This document shows positions 21,651 through 32,615 of a DNA stretch of 64,000 nucleotides, in pieces. This stretch comes from Lojkania enalia (Eukaryota > Ascomycota > Dothideomycetes > Pleosporales), in contig ML986580.1 in assembly GCA_010094045.1 (NCBI GenBank), positions 450,059 to 514,058 on the forward strand, written 5' to 3'. The notes under the pieces were generated by a model, which was given only the letters and a program-made list of their open reading frames with translations, searched no databases and was not told where the DNA came from. The translations under genes were made by a program, and so were the position numbers. Position 1 is the stretch's first letter; each line of letters starts with the position of its first letter.

Positions 21651-23500
21651 TACTCCGTCCATATTTGATTAATGCTGCTGTCATAATGTAGAAAGTCCGG
21701 TAAGGAATCGCGGATGAAATGAACTGCTGGCGAAGAGTTGTGCATAATATCTAAGAGCCCCCTAGATAGCTCGTTTATGAACGTTTCTGCCGATTCTTCG
21801 GTAGGCTAGCTCCTGGTAAACTCTCTTGTGATGTTTAACGGACTAGAATTTGTAGCCGAAAACACGATGTGATAGAGTTCTATCGGTGATGAGGGGCTTT
21901 CCGCTGAAAGAAGCCATTGAATACAAAGGCGTGACTCGCCTTGGCTGTAGGACTCGCTCTTCCAGGATAAAATTAACCGGTAAGTTCAGTAAGCTCTGCA
22001 GGCATCTCGTAAAACATGCTCAGTAATGAATGGACTCCCTCCAAACTCGGTTTTCTTATTGAGGATCTCAATGACAGCGACCGTATAAAGAGATGATTTA
22101 GATGCTTTCAATTGCAACGCTTGCTGAATTTCGTGGGCAAGATCGCCATGCTTTGTTCGAAGATTGCGCTCGGCATATCTGAGAATACCCTGGCTGTGAC
22201 CTTCTTGCTTCTCAAGGCATAATACCTGTCCTTGGTGGGCTGTAATGTTCAGGTCGTGCTTATTGGAGAGACAAAACTTAATAGTAATGTTTCTTTTTGC
22301 GAATAGATGCACGGGTCGTCCGAAGAAATCTATTATATCTCAAATGTCTAGCCTCTGGCATTCGACGAGCGCATCGAGGAAACAAAATATTGGTCGACCA
22401 AGCGAGCTATAATATATTCAAGGAGTTCTTCTAGAGGCTGGGGTAGGAAACGTTGATGACTCTCCCCGCCTCTATTAGTCGAGGGCATTCACTTCGTATG
22501 GGATCTGTTTTATTTTCTCAAGAACTAGTAGGATAAAAGCGCAATACATTCCACCACATCTTTTCTGCAGGTTCACTTCTCGGAAACTAAAGAAATAGGC
22601 GATGACGTGGGTGTAGCTATATCTCGTGCGCTGAAGATTAGAGATGAAGTTTACTAACGTAAACTTTCCGCTCCCAGCATTTCCCTAGATTAATAAGAAG
22701 ATCTCTTCTTCATTCATCTTTTTCGAAGGGACAGACGATCTGATAAACTTGTAAGTTTTGAGTATCCATATGCAGGTATTCTCAAGTCCATTCTTATTTA
22801 CCCTGTGTAGTTCCTCGGTCTCCGGAAATTGTAACAACCTTAATATATTTTATCTTTGTTCTCGAGTTAAAATTTGTATCTTGCCAATTTCGTTTGATAG
22901 CCTATTAGCTGAAAATTTCAAAATTCAGGATTGGGCTCTTAACTAACCCGCAGTTATCCACGGCTTGTCTAAGTTGGCGAAGAACCTACAAATAATGTCT
23001 ATCTCCTTTGAAGCTGAATTTGATCTTTTCCCTATGATCTAGGTGTTTTAGGATAATATCTTTAGCGTGACTCCATATCCAAGCACTTGCTATACTGACC
23101 TCCTGGTAGTTTCGCTGTGGCTTCCCATGAAGTGACTAAATTCGAATCAGCGACTGAACAAATAATAAATTGAAGGAACTGCCACATCCTGGCACCAAAG
23201 TCAGCTTCTGTTCTATGTAGGTGATAATTTTAGTCTCTCTGGAGAGCTCATCCAAAGTTTCACGAAGCATTTTCAGAATTTCTGAGTCAGCTTAGAGTTC
23301 GCGCAGCGTTTTCGTCATAGATAGGTAGACACGTTAGGCTATGAGAAGCTGCCGAAAAAGGTTACACATTGGATGGCATTTAGATTATTGCTGTACTCTG
23401 TATTGTGATTATTGTTAGATAATTCATGAAGAGTCTATGGAAATTAGTATATGACTTGTTAATGGAAGAAGATTTTCGGAAATTCCAGGCTATAACAGAA
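21651..23500 (-). pseudogene. Decayed NACHT/NLR-type (STAND) gene
   Basis: On the minus strand the NACHT order is still readable. A Walker A remnant GNAGSGKFT lies at 22684-22658, followed by LVNFISNLQRTRYSYTHVIA and AYFFSFREVNLQK. A Walker B-like LDALVEC follows, then IDFFGRP, IKFCLSNKHDL and KQEGHSQGILRYAERNL, ending with VAVIEILNKK (22312-21986). The blocks lie in different frames and are split by TAG/TAA codons, including one directly before the P-loop. The P-loop Ser/Thr is Phe (TTT), which is one C-to-T change from a Ser codon. A functional NLR is therefore excluded. Upstream to about 23500 weak pieces of the helical N-terminal part remain. NLR genes of this kind act in fungal non-self recognition. 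Confidence 0.65.
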
Positions 23501-23900
23501 CTTAAAACTGTGACCAACGAGGAACAATGGACGTTTCTAGTGGTCGACAGTCCTTTGTAGAATTGAAAGGTCGCTCAGAAGCTGCGACGTTGAAGTGTCC
23601 ATTTGTAACTTGGCCTCGTAGCCGAATGTCAGCATCCGAATAGTTCCCAGGCCGTTCTCGAGGAAAGCGCGCCGCCAGCATTTCTCGTTTAGTGACGTTC
23701 AGGATCCAATTGTGTGGCCATTAATGCTATGAACAAAAAGGATCCCGTGTGATCATTAAATGGTAGTGCCACAACAGAAAAAAAAGAAAAGAAAAGGGGG
23801 GGAAATACAAGTTCAGCCTTCGGCAGATCACCATCAGTCGGCTAAAAAAGAGTCGTCAATCCAAGGCAGTTATCAAAGATAACCTCACAACCTCTTAGGT
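23501..23900. other. Decayed spacer
   Basis: Contains an A/G-rich run at about 23779-23808 and no readable gene. It separates the two opposite-strand pseudogenes. Confidence 0.35.
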
Positions 23901-24970
23901 CTAGCTCTATAGCTTGTTCGAAGCCCTATCCAGTTTTAGCAGAGACTCAGGTAGCATACGGCAACCTAGAAGTCTCAGAAAGACATAGCTTAATAGCGGA
24001 AGATCATGCAAGCATCGATGTAGAAGTCAATGGCAAGTACTCAGAAAAGAGTGGACAAGTAAAGGTCATGCAAGCAACATTACCAAAGTAACATGATCAT
24101 GGCCATGTCCAGACGAAGGAAAATAAAGATAAAGAATATCATGGCTAGCATAAAAAACACAGCAAAAGGACAAACATAGCGAAGACCATGAAAAGGGACA
24201 GTATGATGACAGATCCAGCTCTGACAAGGATGACTACATTGACGAGGACAAGCATGGTAAAGATCATAAAAAGGGAAATCATGATGATAGTTCCAGCTCC
24301 AGTTCTAGCTCTGGCGAGCATGGCTACATAAATAAAGCGGAATACAAGAAACAAATGATACATGAGCGGGAATGCGAGAGATAACAGTGGGCAAAAGAAG
24401 AATGGGAACGGGAACGGCAAGAACAGTAACACCGTGAAGATAGCCGCTGTAGCTGCCATCGGTGTTAGGTTTGGGCTCAATGTTGTAGTCGCTGTTCAGC
24501 ACTTCTCTAACAACGATGATGGAAGCAATATTCAAACTCCCGCGTATGATGGCCAGGATGATCAAGACTATATCCAAGGTGACTATCCAGCAAACGACAG
24601 ATATGTCGATCCCAACAACGGGAATCTTGATCCAGATTTCTATTCAAATGATGGAGATTACGATCACTCTGTAAATTAGACCGAAGGTTATAATCAAAAA
24701 GCAGGATATGATCAGGTCCTCGAGCAAAATGCAGGATACGATCAAACCTACGAGTCGAATGGTGGTGAATATGACTAGACCTATACTCAAGACGAAGGGT
24801 ACGACTAATCTTGCAATCAGAGTGGCAGAGAATACGGTCAACCTTATGTCAAGCCAGAGGAAGAGTACAATCAAGTCGACGAACCAGGTAGTGACGGTCA
24901 AGACTTCGAGCAAAGTGAACCACATATAATCCAAGCAGGGGCCAAGCGGATGAGTACGCTGAAAACATAG
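23901..24970 (+). pseudogene. Low-complexity repeat protein gene broken by stops at Gln positions
   Basis: A plus-strand frame encodes charged low-complexity sequence (KHGKDHKKGNHDDSSSSSS). It then shifts into a frame starting MSGNARDNSGQKK at 24362 with a short hydrophobic segment. After that comes a Tyr-Asp-Gln repeat region: GYNQKAGYDQ, NAGYDQTYESNGGEYD, and so on to about 24969. Three in-frame stops in the repeat (24677-24679 TAG, then a TAG and a TAA after YD) fall where the repeat pattern predicts Gln (CAG/CAA). More stops of the same kind occur upstream after ECER and RQEQ. This is the pattern expected from C-to-T mutation of Gln codons. Original function unknown. Confidence 0.55.
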
Positions 24971-25500
24971 AGGACAAAGGTCAGGATGATAATAATGATG
25001 GGAGTGAGCGCTGCAGAGACTACGATTTTGATTCTAATTATTTCGGTGGATATTTTTCTTTGTTACGTATTCCATAGGTTCTCCTTGATTTCTTGTTTTT
25101 AATATTTAATGTCATCTATGTGAGATGCAAATTGTTCTCAAGACGATGACCACTATTGACGACATATATTATAGCTTCGCTTCATGTCAGTTCAGTCTCA
25201 TAGCCTGCTCTAAGCATGATGCAATTGTAGTTAAAAAGAGTAGAAAGATAGGGACATGGACCAGAATAGAAACGACGTAGAAGGTAACAGTATAGAAGAG
25301 GATAATTAGCACAATCTTATCGCGACAAATCAAGCAGGTTGTCCGGTACAAAGGCCACAGATGGAGAGAGGGGAGAAGAATAATAGAATGGTTGGAATAG
25401 GGAGCTTTCAGATCCGGAACAAGCGGGGAAGAAAATGGTAGGAGAACTGAAAACCCCATCGGCTTTTTGGTAAGTCGCTATGCGCTACTATGCTAATATT
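24971..25500. other. Intergenic between pseudogene and CEM1-like gene
   Basis: Frames on the minus strand (25459-25187) lack motifs. The left part is AT-rich. Confidence 0.4.
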
Positions 25501-27162
25501 TTACATTTTGCTGAAACAGAGCGAGGCGTTTGTGCCACCGAAGCCGAAGCTATTGGATAGCGCGACATCTATTTGTTTTTCCTGTGCACTGTTCGCGACA
25601 TAATTGCAATTAAATTCTTCCGGTGGGTCCCCTGGGTTGTTGAGGTTCAGTGTAGGTGGAAGCGTGTTCTGGACTGTTAGCCGAATTCGCGTGTTTTCAC
25701 CCTTTCGTATCAACTCACGTGATGAAGTCCTAAGACAGTGAAGATAGCTTCAACACTTCCTGCAGCACCTAAAAGATGCCCAATTGCTCCTTTAGTACTA
25801 CTTAAGTTGATATCAGAAGCGTTCTGCTTGCCCTCTTCCCCAAGGAGCAGATCCTTGATGGCGCGGTTTTCTGCTGCATCGCCCAAAGAAGTGCTAGTTG
25901 CGTGCGCATTGATATAGTCAACGGCACCCGGCTTGATACCAGCGTGTCGTAAAGCATTCTTCATTGCGAGATAAGGCCCGTGGCCATCTTCTCGTGGAGC
26001 TGTCATATGGTAGGCATCGCTGGAGAGACCGTATCCAGCTAGCCTAGCATAAATCCTTGCACCTCGCTTTTTTGCGTGCTCGAGTTCCTGGTTGAATCAT
26101 TACTCCGATCGCAATTTTAATTTGCTGAGACTCAGTTTCTAGTAATAGAGGAAAGCATACCTCTAGAACAACAACCCCAGCCCCTTCTCCAATGACAAAA
26201 CCGGCTCGGTCTTTGTCAAATGGCCGACTGGATTCTGCAGGTTTATTATTCCAGTTGGTGGCAAGACTTCTGGCCCTTGAAAACCCAGCAATGGCAAGAG
26301 GGTGTATGCAAGATTCTGCACCTCCTGCGATCATGACATCTGCATCACCGAATTGGATGAGTCGTGCTGCATCGCCTATACTATGAGCGCCGGTTGTACA
26401 AGCGGTAGTTGCTGCATGGTTTGGGCCCTAGACTTGTGAGATTAACATAGAAATGATAGACCTTGTGAAACTATAACAAACCTTAAAACCAAAGCGCATG
26501 GAAACATGGCCTGCCGCGAGATTAATGAGCAGGCGAGGTACAAAAAGAGGAGACACCTTTCTATAACCCTAGTTGATGTGTGAGCACGATCCTTACTAAC
26601 GACTGCTTACTTACCCCTTTCTCATATGAGATAGTGGTATCATATACGTCGTCTAGACTTCCTATCCCTGAGCCAATATATACACCCTACAAGACTCTCA
26701 GCATCCTCGGCGAGGTACGTGATCGTTCAACCTACAGTCATTTCAAGGTCGTCTTCCTTCTTCGGGGTCCATCCCGCATCATTAAGCGCTTCCTCAGAAG
26801 CGACCATAGCGTACTGCGCAAATCGAGCCATCCTGCGTTCATCCTACGTAAATTTAGTTCATTCCCTGTTACAGAGTGAAAATACTGACACCAGGATTTA
26901 GTAACTCCTTCGCATTCCATGCCCCGTCTTCCTTCTTTCCTTCTGGTACTATTCCAGCAACTTGGCTAGGTAGAGCGGCAAATTGTGGACCCCTCTCCTT
27001 GATAGACAGTATGCCGCACTGCCCGTCCAAGAGGCGCTTCCATGTTCGGCGCACCCCTGAAATGTTAGAAATCGAATGTAGGGGCTGAATTTCATGCAAG
27101 ACAAGCGTACCTATTCCTAAGGGGGTTACTATCCCCAGTCCTGTTACTACAACTTTTCTCAT
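25501..27162 (-). CDS. CEM1: Mitochondrial beta-ketoacyl-ACP synthase (KAS II, CEM1-like), 425 aa
   Basis: Eight exons in phase: 27162-27111, 27056-26890, 26843-26736, 26686-26615, 26556-26482, 26427-26161, 26087-25719 and 25668-25501. The start [19 protein letters not shown] is typical of KAS. The catalytic triad is visible: Cys168 in TTACTTGAH, His309 in NAHATST and His351 in [12 protein letters not shown]. The closing motif is [12 protein letters not shown]. It catalyses malonyl-ACP condensation in the type II fatty-acid pathway of mitochondria, which supplies octanoate for lipoate. The N-terminus has no long presequence; I recall fungal Cem1 proteins starting in the same way. The gene is intact although its flanks are decayed. 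Confidence 0.92.
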
Positions 27163-27369
27163 GGCATGTTTTTGATGGATAGATGATGGTTTGGGCGACG
27201 GTTGGTCCTTGATATGTTAAAATTAAAGCTTAAGCGCTAGCGCCACAGTGGCGCATTAGCGCGTGGGGCTGGAGATCTACATTCAGGATAGCCCGGCACG
27301 TCATGCTTTCATCCATCAATGTCTTGACCCATTAGAATGCCTTTGATTCTACCAAAGCATCAAAATGAC
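27163..27369. promoter_or_regulatory. Promoter region of the CEM1-like gene
   Basis: About 200 bp of non-coding sequence upstream of the ATG at 27162, with a GC-rich patch around 27236-27265. No specific site recognised. Confidence 0.35.
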
Positions 27370-28040
27370 CTAGCTGGTCGTGAAAACTGCCAGCATGCTA
27401 GTTCCAATGTTGACTCCAATATCAGTGCTTTGGAATCCAAAACCTATACCTACTCCCCGAAGTAGCAATAGTGCCAGCGCAGGGAGCAGCGAGTGAGCAG
27501 CTATTCCTTCGTTGCTCTCGAATAATACTCTTAGCATCACTACACTGCCCGATCTCTGAGAACCATTGTGGTCAGTGAGACATTTGATAAATTCTCGGGT
27601 GCTTTTGTGACGGTTGGATACTCGGGCTTCAATATCGACTGAATGCTGCGTATGTTGGTCTAGAGCAACCATCGAGAACATAGTAATCCGCTCATCTATT
27701 CTCATTCGGCACCTCCTGCCGCATATTGTCGCACTAAAATAATGTTTCGAACTTTTCGGAGGAAATGAACCAAGAACCCTCATTCATCTAATATCGTTTC
27801 TCGCAGCCTATTCGCAATCTCGTCATCTAATTTGGTTGGTGTTACCAATAACTTGAGTAGCTGGCCGTCAATAGGCTAAATTCAGATTCATTTGCGGTAA
27901 GCAGCCTTATCTTGAACGGGTGGCTTGTCCATCAGGTACAAGCTGTTAGGTAATGGGGCATTCTTGAACCTATCTATTCCTTCTAGAGATAGCCCACTTA
28001 TTAACAGCAGAACTAGATTAAAGAAGAGGGAGATTCCCAT
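27370..28040 (-). pseudogene. Unrecognised ORFs, possibly one broken gene
   Basis: A 137-codon ATG-initiated frame (27783-27370) ends with a hydrophobic stretch (LLPALALLLLRGVGIGFGF). Upstream a short frame (28040-27888) begins MGISLFFNLVLLLISGLSLEG, which looks like a signal peptide. A third piece between them (LLKLLVTPTKLDDEIANRL) is in another frame. The pieces may be exons or a decayed gene. No family recognised. Confidence 0.25.
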
Positions 28041-28560
28041 TTAGGGCCAGTTGCACGTTACTCTTCAGCCTTATTTCGTTTAGCTTGCCAGCAGGACTCC
28101 AAATCTCCATGTTCTTACAATCTACTACATATTTAGAGATATATTCACAGGCTACGATCTTTCGACGCGATATATCCTCTAAGAAATTTACATGTCAGGT
28201 GTGCACGCCTGTTAGTAGCGAATGCATCTTTGAGCAGCAAGAGTCTGAGGTGCCCTCCGACATATTGAATTCTATCCTAAAAAGATTTCAGGAAAAGAGG
28301 GAGACGAACGATTTCGACTCCGAGGGTGTTGCTAACATGCTGCCTTCGAACTGCGAGGCGCCTTCCTCGAGAAATTCCGTGCTGATTCCCCGTTGATTCC
28401 CTGAGGTCTTGCGTTAGCTCGACTTTTCCAGCTGTTTCCGACCCCGGATATTATGGGAGTGCATTCAACTTCCCTTTGATTGACTCCTACAACAACCCTC
28501 CTGCTTTTGGTTTTCGAGCCTACGAGAACCTCCATAGTTGTATATCCGGTCACTAATTCA
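28041..28560. other. Gene-poor decayed sequence
   Basis: Contains a 103-aa plus frame (28085-28396) without motif. Nothing supported. Confidence 0.3.
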
Positions 28561-28965
28561 TAATTGGTGGATGCTTACAATTCAGATATGAATGATTAAG
28601 CAATCATCTATTATGGGGATGATGTGTCTGACAAGTATTTTGCTATACTTACCGAGGATAGATCTCGGCTGGAAGCACTTTTGGACGCCACAATGCCACG
28701 GACTTCTTCTGCCGTCGAACAGAGGGTTCAAAGTCATGAAGAAGGGTTCAGTGCTTCTGCGCCTCTTAGATCGACCGAAGGCCCTATAGCAGCACTTCGA
28801 AAGCCTAACGAAACGACCGATGTTATAGCAAGCAGTGAATAAAGCGACAAGAGATTACTCCAAGTTCTTGAATCTAATTACTTCGGGAATATTTCATTGG
28901 CACTAATCACAGATAACCTAAGCAAAATCCTGGAGCTTGCGACTCGGTCATTAATCTGGTGAATC
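28561..28965 (+). pseudogene. Decayed coding fragment with internal TAA codons
   Basis: One plus frame reads YYGDDVSDKYFAILTEDRSR, then EALLDATMPR, continuing to VIASSE at a TAA (28840-28842). It then resumes as SDKRLLQVLESNYFGNISLA up to TGA at about 28962. Another TAA lies before AIIYYGDD. The frame stays protein-like across both stops, so they look like recent point changes, plausibly CAA to TAA. Family not recognised. Confidence 0.4.
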
Positions 28966-29640
28966 CCCATCTTCACAGTTGGTAGCAGTCGAACCGAGGT
29001 AAAATTGGATATATAGTGGTATAACTAGTTTGCATAAGATCAGTTCTACGAAAAATGCTGATAGTGACCATGATTTTTAAAGTGAGATATCTGGTAAATA
29101 TGGATTGGTGTAGTGAAAGCCCCACTCCAATGCCGAAGCTTCCAGCCTGCCCCCTTAAGCTAACATTTTTTATGGGAAGAGCAGCATCTGAAATATTTGA
29201 TTCATTCCAGAGATGCCGTGCAGCTCCAGCTCGAAAGACGACAGGCTTCCAATCATGCAATGGAGAGTCCACAGAATCATCCAACACGGACGGCACGAAC
29301 ACCATAACAACCAGCAGCACATATGGTTTATAGCAGTATTCCATAAACTTGAACTGAAACTTCAATATAGGCACGAAATAGAGGTCAAGGGATAGTGACG
29401 ATAATCACAATACAAAAAAAAACTGCAATTAGGCTTATCATCGGAGGACACAAATATTCAACTACTAGCATGTCCATTCGCTGAAAGAAACCCTTTGAAA
29501 CGTAAGAAATGCGTCAAGTATATGATCTAGGGTATCGCCCGGTTGAAGTGATTATTTGGTTGCAAACCTATTTCTCGTGCACCCCATTACAATCGTAAAT
29601 AAATGCTGGTGCATTAAATATTTTCATCCGGCTTATTAAA
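28966..29640. other. Gene-poor decayed sequence
   Basis: Overlapping frames on both strands (29055-29333 plus, 29374-28973 minus) without motifs or a clear start. AT-rich from 29400 on. Confidence 0.3.
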
Positions 29641-30560
29641 CTCTAGGCATCAATTACTGAGAGTGCATCCTCAGACATCAAAGAACCTGTGACAGTATCG
29701 TTGAAGCCGAAAAGAAACAATTGACGAAGAGAGTGTCTTCCAAGAAATTGAGAGAGGACAACTTGTATCTCGTTTACCAAATATTGTTTCCTGGCTCCCA
29801 ACTCCCGGGGGACAGTCCATGTAAGCCTCTCCGATTATATTGTTTCAATATTCAAATCCTGATTCTCTATTCTAGTAACGTTGTGGATGTTGGAGATAGC
29901 GACCATAAGGAAGAACTACTTCCACTCCGCAAATTTACAAATCAAAAAGCACCAGCCCAAATTTCCGCTTTTATTGGCACCAAAGTTCTTCAAGAACTTA
30001 GCTCAGCCCAATATTTGATTGAAGAATTTACTCAAGTAGCCGTGCATGATGTCACATGTTTCTACTATCCTATTATAGTTGGTCTGTTTTCAGGCCTATA
30101 TAGTCTCGCCATCGCCAGCTTCTGCCGAAGCAGGCCACTTACCCTCCTTCAATACATCAATATTTGCCTCAGCAATTGATGCTCCCTGATACGCGACACA
30201 TGATATCTTTGATATGGTAACAGAACGATGGTCCGGTCAAGAGCACACTCAGGACATATTTAAGACCCTAACAGTGGCCGATTCAGGTCACTCTACAATT
30301 GGAAGCACCTCAAGTATTCCAACGCAATTCTCTTAAACATGGACTGCAGTTCTTCATCTAAGGTAGTAGAGAACACCCTAGAGCCGGCACCTCGTGAAAT
30401 CGTCTTATTTGATGAATCATGGCTAGGATTGGATGACCAGGAAAAATCTTCCCTTGATCTTTCCAATCATTCTTCGATACAAGATGCATTCGATAAGCAG
30501 TTTGATACTGCGGCAGCGTCAAACTTTCGGAATCAATTCATCAACACGACTGTTGACTAG
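29641..30560 (+). pseudogene. Fragment of a fungal C2H2-type regulatory protein
   Basis: The plus frame reads ECILRHQRTCDSIVEAEKK followed by TKRVSSKKLREDNLYLVYQI and LFPGSQLPGDSP. This matches the linker I recall after the C2H2 fingers of many fungal proteins: Cys/His remnant, basic SSKK-type segment, then an LFPG block. A GTAAGC donor follows at about 29820, but the next exon is out of frame or stopped. Further frames (to 30179, and MDCSSSSKVVE at 30339-30560 with an acidic end) may be its tail. No ATG start or complete finger remains, so it is called a pseudogene. Confidence 0.45.
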
Positions 30561-31355
30561 TTTGATTGGCTAGACTAATTTTGTGAAATTAGCTTTAGAG
30601 ATACTATTCCTTATATAGCCCAGCTTAGACTATTGAACCTCACCACTCATGAGAGCCTCATATGACCTCAGCACCGAGCAAGTCTCTGGCATTCTCCGGC
30701 TGCACCTAAGAGATAAGACCGACAGCGACACAATCAATAAATGAGGATTAGTTGAAGCGTTTTCTCTATCAATGTAGCATAGGAAGTAGAATGGCGCAAA
30801 AATTCTGTTGAAAGGTCGAAATACACCTAAATACCTCCTAGGTCGTCTACTTGGTTACGCATAAAGAATGCTGCTAGTAGTTACAGACCAATCGGAGAGG
30901 ACCAATTTGCTAAGACTTGCTGACTGATCGGAACCGGAACGCGGATGTCGGGTCTGCGATCTTCCGAGGAGCGACGCCGTTTGTAATCCTCCATTACCAA
31001 CCCCCATCAGCCTCCTAATCTGTGAACCTTCCGATATCGAGAGAACGGCCAATAGGACAGGTCCATATTTGATGGTTCGTAACGTTGATATCGATGAATG
31101 TTTGAAGATTGCCCTGTGCTTGGGTGGCTTAAACAGTGCTTACACAACCTTTTCTTTTTCGTCCGTCGGTCCTGCTTTCTCTGTAATCTCAAGATGAATC
31201 CCGCCATGCGGAATATGGTACCAGTATATATGAACATGAGATTATCGTCCCAGAATACTATTGCTCAGACTTCTGCACATCCAGCTTCCTTTATTTGATA
31301 CCCAACTTTTTATTCGTCTCATTTACTCAATCCAGCTTTGCTTTGGCCAAACACA
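30561..31355. other. Intergenic, promoter of the FAD oxidoreductase at the right
   Basis: No gene supported. The last ~80 bp are pyrimidine-rich and should be the leader of the gene starting at 31356. Confidence 0.4.
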
Positions 31356-32615
31356 ATGCCCGAACAACGGAACATCGTTATTTTAGGGGGCTCAGTATCT
31401 GGGCTTCAGTCGGCCCACTACATCCTCAAGCATCTACTACCCTCCTTAAACGCTAAGCATGAAGCGCAATATCACGTCTTCCTTATTAACCCTTCGCCTG
31501 ACTACTACTTCCGCATTGCGGCCCCGAGGACTGCTGTGTCAACATCTCGTCTGCCAGCCGAGAAAATCTTCTTCGATATTGAGGAAGCGTTTAAGAAATA
31601 TCCCTCCAATAACTTCACGTTCTTGCAGGGCGCTGCTACTGGACTAGACACCACCGCCCGTACAATTACATACAAGCGCAGCGAATATCTTGGAGATGAA
31701 CAACTCTCCTATCACGCCTTGATCGTTGCAACTGGCAGCAGAACATTTGAGCCAGCATTTTCTCAGCCCACTGACAAACTCACGACTCTTAATGCTATCA
31801 AATCGTTGAATACCAAATTATCAACGGCGAAGGACGTCGTCGTCGTTGGAGGAGGCCCCACAGGAGTAGAAGTTGCCGCCGAAATTGGCGAACTATTGAA
31901 TGGAAAACCGGGCTGGTTCAGTACTCCTGAAAAGAAAGCAAACATTACCCTCATCACAGCCGCAAATCACCTCCTGCACACTCTTAGCCCGAGCAGAGGG
32001 AAGGAAGCCGAAATCAAGCTTAAGAGGCTGGGTGTTGATGTTTTGTACAACACACGTGTTGCCGATACTACGGCTACAAAGGATGGCCGCACCGTCGTTA
32101 CGCTTGGCAAGGGGGAGAAACTTGAAGTCGACGTCTATGTTGCTGCCCACGGTGTGCTACCAAACTCGTCCTTTATTCCTTCGCCACTTCTAGACGCAAA
32201 TGGTTACGTCAAGACGAATCCGCAAACCCTGCGTGTCGATGAAGCTGGGGCACGCGTGTATGCGATTGGAGATGTCGCCTCCTATTCACGCAATACTATT
32301 TTGGACGTTTATGACTCCTTCCCAGTAGCCATGGTCAACCTTAAGAGAGATCTCTTTTCGTATAATCCTGCAAATCCAAATAAGAAGCCAAGTGGAAAGG
32401 ATCGGCATTTTACGCCGAATAAGAAGGAGATGATGATCGTACCTGTTGGTAGTGCCGGTGGTGTTGGAGCACTCTTTGGATGGAGGGCGCCGAATTGGTT
32501 GGTATGGCTGGCAAAGAGCAGAGATTTCATGGTTGGAATTGGACCAGGGCCCGTTATTTCTGGAGATAAGGTCAAGAAGGAAGTTGCTTGGACGAAGGAG
32601 GAGGCCGTTGCTTAA
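31356..32615 (+). CDS. AIF-like FAD/NAD(P)-dependent oxidoreductase, 419 aa
   Basis: Single exon. The ATG at 31356 gives MPEQRNIVILGGSVSGLQSA, where GGSVSG binds the FAD ADP moiety. A second Rossmann motif VVVVGGGPTGVEVAAEIGEL binds NAD(P)H, and YAIGDVASY is the C-terminal FAD-binding motif. The order is that of the AIF/AMID (AIFM2, yeast Aif1) family of the pyridine nucleotide-disulfide superfamily. There is no CxxC redox pair and no membrane segment. The redox partner, probably a quinone, is inferred from family only. It is isolated between decayed stretches but has no disabling mutation. Confidence 0.88.
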   Translation: MPEQRNIVILGGSVSGLQSAHYILKHLLPSLNAKHEAQYHVFLINPSPDYYFRIAAPRTAVSTSRLPAEKIFFDIEEAFKKYPSNNFTFLQGAATGLDTTARTITYKRSEYLGDEQLSYHALIVATGSRTFEPAFSQPTDKLTTLNAIKSLNTKLSTAKDVVVVGGGPTGVEVAAEIGELLNGKPGWFSTPEKKANITLITAANHLLHTLSPSRGKEAEIKLKRLGVDVLYNTRVADTTATKDGRTVVTLGKGEKLEVDVYVAAHGVLPNSSFIPSPLLDANGYVKTNPQTLRVDEAGARVYAIGDVASYSRNTILDVYDSFPVAMVNLKRDLFSYNPANPNKKPSGKDRHFTPNKKEMMIVPVGSAGGVGALFGWRAPNWLVWLAKSRDFMVGIGPGPVISGDKVKKEVAWTKEEAVA

